Shown here in pieces: positions 15,280-23,588 of a stretch of 35,143 nt of DNA; position 1 is the stretch's first letter; the number at the start of each line of letters is the position of its first letter. The stretch is from an uncultured Alphaproteobacteria bacterium (lineage in GTDB: Bacteria; Pseudomonadota; Alphaproteobacteria; Caulobacterales; Caulobacteraceae), in NCBI GenBank assembly GCA_903892305.1, contig CAITHQ010000203.1, positions 1-35,143 on the forward strand. Direction: 5' to 3'. The notes under the pieces were generated by a model that saw nothing but the letters and a program-made list of their open reading frames with translations, was not told the DNA's origin and did no database searches. The position numbers and the translations under genes were made by a program.

Positions 15280-16066
15280 TACTATCTCCAGAAGGCGGCC
15301 GTAGGGTCAGGCTTAAAAATGCCGCAGCGGCCAGTTGCGCGGACTTCGCCGCTACGGGGTCGAATTGCATGAGCACGGGTCCCCCCTGCCCCTTATGGGC
15401 GAAGGGATCATTGATAGTTTGGGCTGGAAGGTCGCGGTCAAAACCATGGCCCGCGCCAGGATAGGTCACGGCCTGAATAAGCCGCCGGGTCTCCTGAGGC
15501 AGACGCGCGAGAAGCTGGTCCAGACCATCTGGGTCATCGTAAGCATCGGCGTCGCCGCATTGGATCAAGATCGGCGCGCCGGTCGGATTATCCAGGGTAA
15601 GCCCTGGAACCACATCATAGGCCCAGACGACCGGGTAATTGGCCACATGGGCACGGAAGGGCGTTGCTTGATGGCGGCTGACCGCGCCTGTGGTGGCGCT
15701 CAGCAGGGTGACGACGCCGCCCCAGGAGAACCCCATAATCCCAATGAAGTCGGGATTGACCTCGGGTTGAGCAGCGAGGAAGGCCTTGGCGGAAAAGGCA
15801 TCGTCAAGGGTTTCCAGAGGTGTACGTGGCCGCGCCGCTGCCCCGCGGGCCGTGCCCCGCGCCGACCACATGTCGACCTCTAGCGTAACGCAACCGATCC
15901 CATTGAGCGCGCCACTGTAATAATCGCCCCGGCCATCAATCCCGTCAGAGCCGTGACAAATCAAGACCGCCGGTGCTTGCACTGCGCCCTGGGGAATGCA
16001 GAGTTTCCCGGCAAGGGTCAGTCCCGAAGCGGTCGGGAACGCCACGTAACAGGTGCGCGTGGTCAT
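15173..16066 (-). CDS. Dienelactone hydrolase family protein, serine-type
   Basis: A 297-aa alpha/beta hydrolase of the DLH family. S114 in GFSWGG is the nucleophile (classical dienelactone hydrolases have Cys here), D175 in the QCGDADAYDD loop is the likely acid, and H207 in YPGAGHGFD is the base. The hydrolase fold ends around residue 258 (FLSLTLRPP). The remaining 40 residues are a low-complexity, Arg/Asp/Pro-rich tail, of which residues about 263-297 are encoded within the start of the aldehyde dehydrogenase gene in a different frame. The gene begins three bases after the upstream GST stop, so GST, hydrolase and dehydrogenase form one operon. The substrate is unknown; an ester or lactone of an aromatic pathway is plausible. 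Confidence 0.83.
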   Translation of the reverse strand: MTTRTCYVAFPTASGLTLAGKLCIPQGAVQAPAVLICHGSDGIDGRGDYYSGALNGIGCVTLEVDMWSARGTARGAAARPRTPLETLDDAFSAKAFLAAQPEVNPDFIGIMGFSWGGVVTLLSATTGAVSRHQATPFRAHVANYPVVWAYDVVPGLTLDNPTGAPILIQCGDADAYDDPDGLDQLLARLPQETRRLIQAVTYPGAGHGFDRDLPAQTINDPFAHKGQGGPVLMQFDPVAAKSAQLAAAAFLSLTLRPPSGDSNDRQTGPQRRLNDRPAGQAKDRPSAGRRPKRGKAD

Positions 16067-16069
16067 GGA

Positions 16070-16681
16070 TCAGCTCTTTGGATCGGTCGCGATCCATGAA
16101 GGTCGATAGCTAAGCGCGGCATAGAAGGCTGCAAGCCCAGGATGATCCTTACGCCAGTCAAGCTCTGCAAATCGGAAATCAAGATATCCAAGGGCGCTGC
16201 CCACGGCGATATCTGCAATGGTCAGATCATCGCCTGCCGAGCGGGCGCTCGCTTCGAAAGCGTCAAGGCTGCGGTGAACCTTGTCCATCTGGCCGGTTTC
16301 CCATTCGGACCACCGCAGGGCTTCAGGACGAAGGGCCGACTCATAGCGAGCAAGAAGCGAGGCATCAGCCATGCCGTCTGCCTGGGCCTGCTCGGTCAAG
16401 ACCCGCCATCGGGCCGGACCAGACTCTGGAACCAAACAGCGGTCCGTCAGGCTGTCGAAATAGTCGACGATCACCCGGCTATCGAACAGGGCCTGGCCGT
16501 TCTCCAAAACAAGGGTCGGGATCTTAGCGAGAGGATTGGCGGATGCCACAGCAGGGTTTTGACCGACAGGGCTGACCGAAGCCACCACCGGATTGATCTG
16601 CGACTGAATTCCCAGCTCATGGGCCGCGACCAGGACCTTTCGCGCAAACGGGGAAGGTCCGGCATAGTACAGGGTCATCAT
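16070..16681 (-). CDS. Glutathione S-transferase
   Basis: A 203-aa canonical GST. The N-terminal thioredoxin fold has AGPSPFARKVLVAAHELGI, with a serine in the active-site loop, and NPLAKIPTLVLENGQALFDSRVIVDYFD, containing the cis-proline and glutathione-gamma-glutamyl contact. The helical C-terminal domain carries DDLTIADIAVGSALGYLDFR, the usual N-capping box. It has no signal peptide and should be cytosolic. Start codons at 16681 and 16678 are both possible. It is first in the GST - dienelactone hydrolase - aldehyde dehydrogenase operon, and a palindrome ends 8 bases upstream of the first ATG. Beta-etherase-like or detoxification roles fit the aldehyde dehydrogenase partner, but no lignin-specific motif is evident. 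Confidence 0.88.
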   Translation of the reverse strand: MMTLYYAGPSPFARKVLVAAHELGIQSQINPVVASVSPVGQNPAVASANPLAKIPTLVLENGQALFDSRVIVDYFDSLTDRCLVPESGPARWRVLTEQAQADGMADASLLARYESALRPEALRWSEWETGQMDKVHRSLDAFEASARSAGDDLTIADIAVGSALGYLDFRFAELDWRKDHPGLAAFYAALSYRPSWIATDPKS

Positions 16682-16688
16682 GATGTTC

Positions 16689-16704
16689 TTAGGTTCCCAC
16701 CTAA
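16689..16704. promoter_or_regulatory. Palindrome TTAGGT-N4-ACCTAA at the GST operon start
   Basis: TTAGGT (16689-16694), spacer TCCC, ACCTAA (16699-16704): a perfect 6-bp inverted repeat placed -8 to -23 from the GST start on the minus strand. A repressor bound here would block the ribosome-binding region or early transcription. No matching copy was seen in the other gaps, and the regulator is not identified. Confidence 0.45.
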
Positions 16705-16782
16705 TCGTAATTCGGCTGAATCGTGACTACAGGCCGCCGTCGTAAGTCCAGCATAATGCGCGACAATCACCATGGCCTCAAC

Positions 16783-18057
16783 CTAGCTGGCCGCCATGAC
16801 TTCGCGTCGGATCATGATCGATGCAAAGGCCGCAATGAAGGCCGTGAGACCGGCCAGGACAAACGCTTCGACATACTGGCCCTGCAGGGCGCGCATGACG
16901 CCCGCGGTAATCGCTGCCGTGGCAGCACCGGCCTGATGTCCTGCGGCAATCCAACCGAACACGATAGGGCCATCTCGATCCCCGAAGGTTTCCGTGGCCA
17001 AACGTACAGTGGGCGGGACGGTTGCAATCCAGTCCAACCCGTAGAACACGGCGAAAAAGCTCAGGGACACAATGCTGAAGTCTGTAAAGGGCAGAACGAT
17101 CAGCGAGAGGCCCCTCAGGCCATAATAGACGAAAAGCAGCTTGCGGGGATCATACCGGTCGGTAAGCCAGCCTGAGGCGGTCGTTCCGATCAGATCAAAG
17201 ATCCCCATCATCGCCAGAAGGCCCGCGGCAGATATCTCGCTCATGCCGTGATCACCACAGAGCGCGATCATATGGGTCCCGACCAGTCCATTGGTGGTCA
17301 GTCCGCAAACAAAGAAGCCCATGGAAAGCAGCCAGAAGGTCCGGGTCTTCGCCGCCCTCGCCAAGGCGGCAAAGGCATTGCCAATGGCACTGTTAGGCGG
17401 CGGCGGCGGAGCAACATAGTCATCTGGCGCACCATAGGGGCGCAAGCCGATATCCGCTGGCCTCTCGGGCAGCAGAACCCACATGAGGGGCGCAAGAATT
17501 CCTGTGAGCATAGAGACGCCGATGGCCACGGGCTTCCATCCGCCATGTTCGGCGACAGCCGCCATGGCCGGCAGAAAGATCAGGGTTCCCGTTGCTGTGG
17601 AGGCCGTCAGCAGGCCAAGGATCAGGCCCCGCCGGGCCACAAACCACCGATTTACCACCGTGGCTCCAAGCACCATGGCGACAACCCCACTACCGAAACC
17701 AGCCATGACCCCCCAGGTGGCGATATACTGCCAAGCCTCAGTCATGAAGACCGACAAACCTGTCGCCAAGGCCATTAGGCCCAGAGCCAAGGTCACCATG
17801 CGGCGGACACCAAAGGTCTGCATCATGGCCGCTGCGAAAGGACCGGTCAGGCCGTAGAGAAGAATGCCGATTCCCGCTGAGAGCGAAACAGTGGGCCGGT
17901 CCCAGCCAAAGGCCTTTTCTAGGGGCAACATGAGGACGCCCGGCGCAGACCTCAGGCCTGCCGAGGCGAGCATGGCCAGGAAGACAGCAGCAGCGACGAC
18001 AAAGGCGTAGTTCTGGCCAAAAGGGCGGCGGGTGCCTAGTTTTACATCATCGGCCAT
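16783..18057 (-). CDS. MFS transporter (monocarboxylate / oxalate-formate-like)
   Basis: A 424-aa major facilitator with about 12 membrane helices: the first begins FGQNYAFVVAAAVFLAMLA, and the loop between halves (about residues 195-235) has a PAPPPPPN-like proline run. The inter-helix motifs include the DRYDPRK-type charged loop after helix 8 (WLTDRYDPRKLL). The overall text is like oxalate:formate and monocarboxylate MFS carriers, which would suit import of an aromatic acid or other organic anion. It is upstream of, and on the same strand as, the GST operon, separated by 101 bases with a palindrome near the GST end. It is divergent from the penicillin-acylase-family gene. The substrate is not determined. 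Confidence 0.85.
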   Translation of the reverse strand: MADDVKLGTRRPFGQNYAFVVAAAVFLAMLASAGLRSAPGVLMLPLEKAFGWDRPTVSLSAGIGILLYGLTGPFAAAMMQTFGVRRMVTLALGLMALATGLSVFMTEAWQYIATWGVMAGFGSGVVAMVLGATVVNRWFVARRGLILGLLTASTATGTLIFLPAMAAVAEHGGWKPVAIGVSMLTGILAPLMWVLLPERPADIGLRPYGAPDDYVAPPPPPNSAIGNAFAALARAAKTRTFWLLSMGFFVCGLTTNGLVGTHMIALCGDHGMSEISAAGLLAMMGIFDLIGTTASGWLTDRYDPRKLLFVYYGLRGLSLIVLPFTDFSIVSLSFFAVFYGLDWIATVPPTVRLATETFGDRDGPIVFGWIAAGHQAGAATAAITAGVMRALQGQYVEAFVLAGLTAFIAAFASIMIRREVMAAS

Positions 18058-18180
18058 CGGAGCTGGGTCCTATTTACGCGGGTAAGATCCGCCATATCCT
18101 GAACACGAACCAGGTCAAAGGCCAGCCTTGCTGTCGGGGTCGCTGCTCTCTAGCTTATCGAGCAAATGAGGGAGTCATCT
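18058..18180. promoter_or_regulatory. Divergent promoter region, MFS / acylase
   Basis: This 123-base gap must hold both promoters of the divergent MFS and acylase genes. The only symmetry I see is TTAC-GCGG-GTAA (18074-18085) close to the MFS start and GCTC-N11-GAGC near 18150-18168. The bipartite motif of the two other divergons is not present. No clear -35/-10 pair was recognised. Confidence 0.25.
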
Positions 18181-20334
18181 ATGTCTATGTCGTCTGTTCG
18201 TGCCCTGGTTATCGCAGCTGGCCTTGCTCTTGGAGCGAGCGCTGCAGAAGCCAGAGATGTTGTGATCACGCGAGACGACTGGGGCGTGGCCCACATCAAG
18301 GGCAAGACTGACGCCGATGCGGTCTATGGCATGATCTACGCCCAGGCCGAGGATGACTTTAATCGGGTTGAGACCAATTATCTCAACTCCTTAGGCCGAC
18401 TGGCTGAGGCAGAAGGCGAGAGCGCCATCTATCAGGATCTGCGTCAGAAGCTGTTCATCGACCCTGCGGACCTAAAGGCTCGCTACGCAAAGAGCCCTGC
18501 CTGGCTGAAGACCCTGATGAACGCCTGGGCTGAGGGCCTCAACGCCTATCTTGTCGACCATCCGAAGGTGAAACCCAGGGTCATCAAGCGGTTCGAACCT
18601 TGGATGGCCCTCAGCTTTAGCGAAGGCAGTATCGGAGGCGATATCGAAAGCGTCTCTATTGGCGATCTGGCTGCGTTCTACGGGGTGAAAACCGATAAGG
18701 TCGCCGCGCTCGACCCTGTTCCTGGTGCCTTTGTTGAACCAAAGGGGTCCAATGGCATGGCCATCGCGCCGTCGAACACAGCGGGCCATCACGCCTTGCT
18801 ATTGATCAATCCACATACCAGCTTCTTCTTCCGCTCAGAGCAACAGGTGGCAAGCGATCAGGGCCTGAATGTGTATGGCGCGGCAACTTGGGGGCAGTTC
18901 TTCATCTATCAAGGCTTCAACGCCAAGGCCGGATGGATGCACACCACTAGCGGCGTCGATCGCGTTGATGAGTTTGCTGAAACCATCATCCGGAAGGACG
19001 GAAAGCTCTTCTACAAATACGGCGCTGAAGAACGGCCTGTAACGGTGAAAACCATCACCGTGCCTTATAAAACCGCCACTGGCGCGATGGCAGAGAAGCC
19101 CTTCACCACCTATCGGACCCACCATGGCCCCATCGTTAAATCCATGCATGACACCTGGATCGCCCAGGCCCTGATGCACAGGCCGGTTGAGGCGCTCAGC
19201 CAGTCCTTCCTCCGCACCAAGGCGACCGACTATAAGAGCTTCACCAAGGTCGCAGAGCTACAGTCCAACTCGTCGAACAACACCATCTTCGCCGACTCCT
19301 CAGGCGAGATCGCCTACATGCACCCCCAGTTCATTCCAAAGCGGAACGACCAGTTTGACTACACCAAGCCGGTGGACGGCTCGAACCCCGCGACAGACTG
19401 GAAGGGCCTGCACACAGCGGCAGAAGCCCCGCAACTGCTCAATCCGGCGACCGGCTGGCTCTACAACACCAATGACTGGCCCTGGACATCGGCCGGCCCG
19501 GCCAGTCCAAAGCCCACAGATTTCCCGAAATATATGGACACCGCAGGATCAAACCCGCGAGGTGCCCACGCCGCCTTGGTCCTAGAGGGCAAGACCGACT
19601 TCACGCCGCAGTCTCTGATGGCGGCAGCCTATGACTCTTACATGCCCGCATTCGCCCAGCTTATTCCAAGCCTGGTGGCCGGCTATGACGCCACCCCCGG
19701 CACCGATCCCCTGAAGATCAAACTGGCGTCGCAGGTGGCTGCACTGCGGACCTGGGACCGTCGCTGGTCGGCCAGTTCAACCGAAACCTCCCTCGCCGTC
19801 TTCTGGGGCGAAGCGCTTTGGGCCAAGGTCGCACCTCTGGCCAAGGACGACGAAGTGTCAGTCCTCGACTATATGGCAGGGCGGACCTCGCCCACCGTGA
19901 AGCTCAAGGCGCTAGAGGAAGCCTCTGATCGCCTGACCCAGGACTTCGGATCGTGGAAGACACCCTGGGGCGAGATCAACCGTTTCCAGCGTCTCACCGG
20001 CGATATCGTTCAGCCCTTCAACGACGCCGGTGCCAGCATTCCTGTACCCTTCGCCTCAGCCCAATGGGGCTCCCTCGCCTCCTTCGGCGCCAAGCGCTAT
20101 CCGGGGACCAAGCGCTATTACGGGACCAATGGAAACAGCTTCGTCGCCGTGGTTGAGTTTGGCGATCGGGTTCGCGCCTATGCGGTGACCGCCGGCGGCG
20201 AAAGCGGCGATCCGAAGTCGCCCCACTTCAACGACCAAGCCGAACGCTACAGCCAGGGTGCCCTACGAGAGGTTTACTTCTATCCCGACCAGCTGAAGGC
20301 GCACACGGTGAAGATCTATCGGCCGGGGAAGTAG
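18181..20334 (+). CDS. Penicillin acylase family Ntn hydrolase, exported
   Basis: A 717-aa Ntn-type acylase. A signal peptide (residues 1-24, RALVIAAGLALGASAAEA) should send it to the periplasm. VVITRDDWGVAHIKGKTDADAVYGMIYAQAEDDF is the alpha-chain start of this family. G-S190-N-G in PKGSNGMAIAPSNT marks autocatalytic cleavage, after which Ser190 is the N-terminal nucleophile of the beta chain; INPHTSFF and SNSSNNTIFAD follow. The length fits AHL, aculeacin and penicillin acylases. I prefer ATG 18181 over 18166 because AGGGAG lies 7 bases upstream. It may cleave an N-acyl amide such as an acyl-homoserine lactone or a lipopeptide, and family membership alone does not decide. A YtcJ-like amidohydrolase gene is convergent 4 bases away. 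Confidence 0.87.
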   Translation: MSMSSVRALVIAAGLALGASAAEARDVVITRDDWGVAHIKGKTDADAVYGMIYAQAEDDFNRVETNYLNSLGRLAEAEGESAIYQDLRQKLFIDPADLKARYAKSPAWLKTLMNAWAEGLNAYLVDHPKVKPRVIKRFEPWMALSFSEGSIGGDIESVSIGDLAAFYGVKTDKVAALDPVPGAFVEPKGSNGMAIAPSNTAGHHALLLINPHTSFFFRSEQQVASDQGLNVYGAATWGQFFIYQGFNAKAGWMHTTSGVDRVDEFAETIIRKDGKLFYKYGAEERPVTVKTITVPYKTATGAMAEKPFTTYRTHHGPIVKSMHDTWIAQALMHRPVEALSQSFLRTKATDYKSFTKVAELQSNSSNNTIFADSSGEIAYMHPQFIPKRNDQFDYTKPVDGSNPATDWKGLHTAAEAPQLLNPATGWLYNTNDWPWTSAGPASPKPTDFPKYMDTAGSNPRGAHAALVLEGKTDFTPQSLMAAAYDSYMPAFAQLIPSLVAGYDATPGTDPLKIKLASQVAALRTWDRRWSASSTETSLAVFWGEALWAKVAPLAKDDEVSVLDYMAGRTSPTVKLKALEEASDRLTQDFGSWKTPWGEINRFQRLTGDIVQPFNDAGASIPVPFASAQWGSLASFGAKRYPGTKRYYGTNGNSFVAVVEFGDRVRAYAVTAGGESGDPKSPHFNDQAERYSQGALREVYFYPDQLKAHTVKIYRPGK

Positions 20335-20338
20335 ACCC

Positions 20339-21979
20339 CTATTTCGCTCGGTAGACCACCTTGCCTGCCACAATGGTCATGACGGCGTGAGCCTTGGGGA
20401 TGTCTGCAAAGGGCGCTTTCATCAGGTCCACCGAGAAGACCGAGATATCAGCGGCCTTCCCGACCTTGAGATCGCCCAGCTCGTCTTCATGGAAGGCGGC
20501 ATAGGCTGAGCCCTTGGTCAGCATGGCCAGGGCTTGGGGCCGGGTCAGGGTCTCGTCGAGGCCCCAGTCAGGGCCGGCGAATCCCTTGAGGTCATGGCGA
20601 TAGGTGGCGGCGTAAAACTCGATAAGAGGATCGCCCTTTTCGACGGGTGCGTCCGTGCCTGCCGCCATATGGGCGCCGCTGGTCCACAGGTCGCGCCAAG
20701 CATAGCCTTCTTTTATGCGGTCGGGCCCAAGGCGCGAGGGCGCAAAGAAGAGGTCGCCAATGGCGTGGGAAGGCTGCATGGAGGCGATGACGCCCAGCTT
20801 GGCGAAGCGCGGCAAATCCTCAGGTGAGATGATCTGAGCGTGCTCAATGCGCCAACGGCTGGCGGCGAGGCCAGATGGATCGCCTGGAAAAGCTTTCTCA
20901 AAGAGGTCGAGCGCCATGCGATTTCCGCGATCGCCGATGGCGTGTATGGCGACCTGGGCATGGCTCTTCTTGGCCCGCGCCAAGGCGGCGGCGATCACGT
21001 CTGGCGGAGTAAGGACCAGGCCATCGCCTGGGGCGTCGCTATAGGGTGCCAAGAGGGCCGCACCCCGCGAACCGAGGGCACCATCCATATAAAGCTTAAT
21101 CCCGTTTACGCGAAGGAGGCCCTCACGCGTCGGCCCCTTGGTCAAGACCTCGTCGGCTGCCTGAAGGTCAAGATAGTTATCGACTCGGATCGGCAGGGTT
21201 CCGGCCTTCGCCATTTCCCTGAGTATGGTCACGTCTTCCGCCGCGACGCTGACTGAATGCATGCCAGTCCATCCCCGGGCGGCATAGAGGGCGGTGGCCA
21301 GCTTGGCAGCCTCCTTCTGCTGAGCCCGGGAGGGCTCTGCGATCTTTTTGGTCACCAGGGCCTTGGCATTATCGATGAGCATGCCTGTGGGCTCGCCGTC
21401 AGCATCCTTCAGGATCTGCCCGCCGGACGGGGCGACAGTATCGCGGGTGATGCCAGCGAGCTTCAGCATGGCGCTGTTGGCGACCAGGGCGTGGCCATCG
21501 GACCGGGTCAGAACCACCGGGCGCTCACTGACAACGGCGTCCAAATCCTGTCGGCTGGGGAAGCGGTGCTCGGGCCAATGGGTTTCGATCCAGCCGCGAC
21601 CCGACAATGGATCAGCCCCCGGATGCGCCTGATTCCAGCCCTTCAGCCGAGACTGAAGCTCGACAATCGAAACCGAGCCCTCAAGATTGAGAGTCAGTTC
21701 CCGGAAGCCAATACCCATGAGGTGGGCGTGGGCATCCACCAGACCCGGATAGGCGGCAGCACCCTTCAGATCGATATTCGCAGGGTTCCGGGCAAAGGCC
21801 TTCGCCTTAGACAGCCCCCCGACAAAGCCGACCTTACCGTCACGGATCACCAGGGCGGCGACAGGAGGCTTTTCGGCTTCCACATAGATCGGGCCGCCAT
21901 GGATAAGGGTATCCCGCGCCTGGGCGCTAAAGGCGGCAGTGGTGACGGCCAGGGCCGCCAGGGTTAAGGACAGTCGCAT
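20339..21979 (-). CDS. Exported amidohydrolase (YtcJ/NfdA-like)
   Basis: A 546-aa metal-dependent amidohydrolase. It has a signal peptide (residues 1-21, ending FSAQARD), then a beta-sandwich with DTLIHGGPIYVEA and the TIM barrel with H84-x-H86 in PGLVDAHAHLMG. Later metal and active-site segments are GIKLYMDGALGSRG, AIHAIGDRGN, RIEHAQIISPEDL and AAGTDAPVE. The C-terminus rejoins the sandwich (GDLKVGKAADISVF). Length and order match the YtcJ/exoenzyme-regulatory and N-substituted formamide deformylase family. The ATG at 21979 with GGAG five bases upstream is preferred to a GTG two codons earlier. The 3' end is 4 bases from the convergent acylase, and both are secreted, so they may process the same amide substrate, which is inference. 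Confidence 0.86.
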   Translation of the reverse strand: MRLSLTLAALAVTTAAFSAQARDTLIHGGPIYVEAEKPPVAALVIRDGKVGFVGGLSKAKAFARNPANIDLKGAAAYPGLVDAHAHLMGIGFRELTLNLEGSVSIVELQSRLKGWNQAHPGADPLSGRGWIETHWPEHRFPSRQDLDAVVSERPVVLTRSDGHALVANSAMLKLAGITRDTVAPSGGQILKDADGEPTGMLIDNAKALVTKKIAEPSRAQQKEAAKLATALYAARGWTGMHSVSVAAEDVTILREMAKAGTLPIRVDNYLDLQAADEVLTKGPTREGLLRVNGIKLYMDGALGSRGAALLAPYSDAPGDGLVLTPPDVIAAALARAKKSHAQVAIHAIGDRGNRMALDLFEKAFPGDPSGLAASRWRIEHAQIISPEDLPRFAKLGVIASMQPSHAIGDLFFAPSRLGPDRIKEGYAWRDLWTSGAHMAAGTDAPVEKGDPLIEFYAATYRHDLKGFAGPDWGLDETLTRPQALAMLTKGSAYAAFHEDELGDLKVGKAADISVFSVDLMKAPFADIPKAHAVMTIVAGKVVYRAK

Positions 21980-22005
21980 GCTCACTCCGGTGTTTCCAGG
22001 TCGAG

Positions 22006-22026
22006 CGTGGCGGATTTCACGCCACG
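22006..22026. promoter_or_regulatory. 7-bp stem-loop upstream of the amidohydrolase gene
   Basis: CGTGGCG (22006-22012), loop GATTTCA, CGCCACG (22020-22026). It lies 26 bases upstream of the amidohydrolase ATG on the minus strand, so it could be an operator or a leader hairpin. No T-run follows in the minus direction. Confidence 0.35.
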
Positions 22027-22035
22027 GGCAAGCAC

Positions 22036-22058
22036 AAAAAGGCTCTGAGCAACGCCTT
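22036..22058 (-). terminator. Possible gltD terminator
   Basis: On the minus strand AAGGC (22058-22054), a 10-nt loop and GCCTT (22043-22039) run into a T-tract reaching 22036. The stem is only 5 bp, but the position, 68 bases after the gltD stop and before the amidohydrolase, is right for an intrinsic terminator. Confidence 0.4.
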
Positions 22059-22125
22059 CAGGTCCCTAGCACGGCAATTAGGCACCCAGAACCCGGACGC
22101 TCCTCTAGATCGCCCCTTCGGCCAC

Positions 22126-23577
22126 TTAGCGTGGGAGCTTGCTCGACCCCATGAGGAAGGCGTCTACCGCTTGTGCACATTGACGGCCTTCACGGATCGC
22201 CCAGACCACCAGCGACTGGCCGCGCCGCATATCACCGCAGGCGAAGATGTTGGGCGCAGTGGTCCGATAGTGGGTCACCGGTGCCTTGACCGCGCCACGG
22301 GGATCAAATTCCACCCCAGCCTGTTCCGTAAAGGCATTGTGGCGAGGACTGACAAAGCCCATGGCGAGCAGGACCAGATCAGCCTTGAGGGTAAAGGCAC
22401 TGCCCTCAATTTCCTGCATGGACATACGACCGTCTGGGCCCTTGACCCACTCGGTACGCACGCACTCCAGGGCCTCGACCTTTCCGTTTGAGCCTATGGC
22501 CCGGCGGGTAGCGACGGCGAAATCGCGGTCGCAGCCTTCTTCGTGGCTGGACGAGGTTCGCAGCTTCATGGGCCAATCGGGCCAAGTCATCGACTTGTTC
22601 TCACGAACAGGCGGTTCAGGCATGATCTCCAGCTGGGTCACCGATGCCGCGCCATGCCGGTTCGAGGTTCCGATACAGTCCGATCCAGTATCGCCGCCGC
22701 CGATGACCACCACATGCTTACCCGTCGCAGATATCCCACCATGGGGGGCCGCACGCAGTTCGTCATCACCCGCATTGCGCTTGTTCTGCTGGGTCAGGAA
22801 ATCCATGGCAAAATGGATACCAGTCAGCTCACGGCCTTCGATTTCAAGGTCGCGGGGGTTTTCAGACCCGCCGGCCATGACCAGGACGTCGTAATCGTCC
22901 AGCAGGCGCTGAACCGAAACGGTAACGCCAACTTCGAAATTGGTGCGGAAGATCACGCCTTCGGATTCAAGCTGGGCCACCCGACGATCAATCAGGTGCT
23001 TCTCCATCTTGAAGTCTGGGATGCCATAGCGAAGCAGGCCGCCAATCCGGTCGTTCTTTTCGAAGACCGTGGGCGCATGCCCCGCCCGCGCCAGCTGCTG
23101 CGCGCAGGCCAGACCAGCAGGGCCTGACCCGACAACCGCAATCCGCTTGCCCGTGCCGCGAGGCGCCATCTGCGGCTTGATCCAGCCTTCTTCCCATCCC
23201 CTGTCGACGATCTGACACTCGATGGTTTTGATGGTGACCGGGGTGTCCTGGATGTTGAGGGTGCAGGAGGCTTCGCAGGGGGCAGGACAGACCCTGCCCG
23301 TGAACTCTGGGAAGTTATTGGTGGACTGGAGATTTTCCACCGCCGCCTGCCACTGCTCGCGATAGACGAGGTTATTGAAGTCGGGGATTTGATTGTTGAC
23401 CGGACAGCCCTGATGGCAGAACGGAATCCCGCAATCCATGCAACGGGAGGCCTGGGCCACCAAATCGGAGGCCGGAAGCGGATTGACGAACTCGTTCCAT
23501 GTCCGCAGCCGATCCTGCGTCGAAACATAAGTTCGGTCCTGACGATTGATTTCCAGGAAGCCTGTGGGTTTGCCCAT
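22126..23577 (-). CDS. gltD: Glutamate synthase small subunit
   Basis: A 483-aa NADPH-dependent glutamate synthase beta subunit, which passes electrons from NADPH through FAD and Fe-S clusters to GltB. The N-terminal Cys-rich region has [17 protein letters not shown] and [15 protein letters not shown], the ligands for two 4Fe-4S clusters. [19 protein letters not shown] is the FAD Rossmann motif, [21 protein letters not shown] is the NADPH motif, and [19 protein letters not shown] is the C-terminal FAD ATG-type motif. Start and length are standard, with AAGGAG upstream. It begins 11 bases after gltB, so the two are one operon. This is a core enzyme of ammonia assimilation, and nothing is unusual in the sequence. 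Confidence 0.95.
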   Translation of the reverse strand: MGKPTGFLEINRQDRTYVSTQDRLRTWNEFVNPLPASDLVAQASRCMDCGIPFCHQGCPVNNQIPDFNNLVYREQWQAAVENLQSTNNFPEFTGRVCPAPCEASCTLNIQDTPVTIKTIECQIVDRGWEEGWIKPQMAPRGTGKRIAVVGSGPAGLACAQQLARAGHAPTVFEKNDRIGGLLRYGIPDFKMEKHLIDRRVAQLESEGVIFRTNFEVGVTVSVQRLLDDYDVLVMAGGSENPRDLEIEGRELTGIHFAMDFLTQQNKRNAGDDELRAAPHGGISATGKHVVVIGGGDTGSDCIGTSNRHGAASVTQLEIMPEPPVRENKSMTWPDWPMKLRTSSSHEEGCDRDFAVATRRAIGSNGKVEALECVRTEWVKGPDGRMSMQEIEGSAFTLKADLVLLAMGFVSPRHNAFTEQAGVEFDPRGAVKAPVTHYRTTAPNIFACGDMRRGQSLVVWAIREGRQCAQAVDAFLMGSSKLPR

Positions 23578-23588
23578 GAAAGGTCTCC

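Noticed and set aside
17248-17778. A 176-codon open frame antisense to the MFS gene
   Set aside because: It lies wholly inside the MFS coding region, its translation is low-complexity (Gly, Arg, His, Gln), and no ribosome-binding site or domain is present. The MFS frame has clear membrane helices.
21257-21967. A 236-codon open frame antisense to the amidohydrolase
   Set aside because: High-GC shadow of the real gene; no recognisable motif, and the opposite strand has a full set of metal-binding motifs.
22286-23127. Two overlapping plus-strand open frames inside gltD
   Set aside because: Fully within a canonical gltD on the other strand; translations are Arg/Ser-rich shadows.
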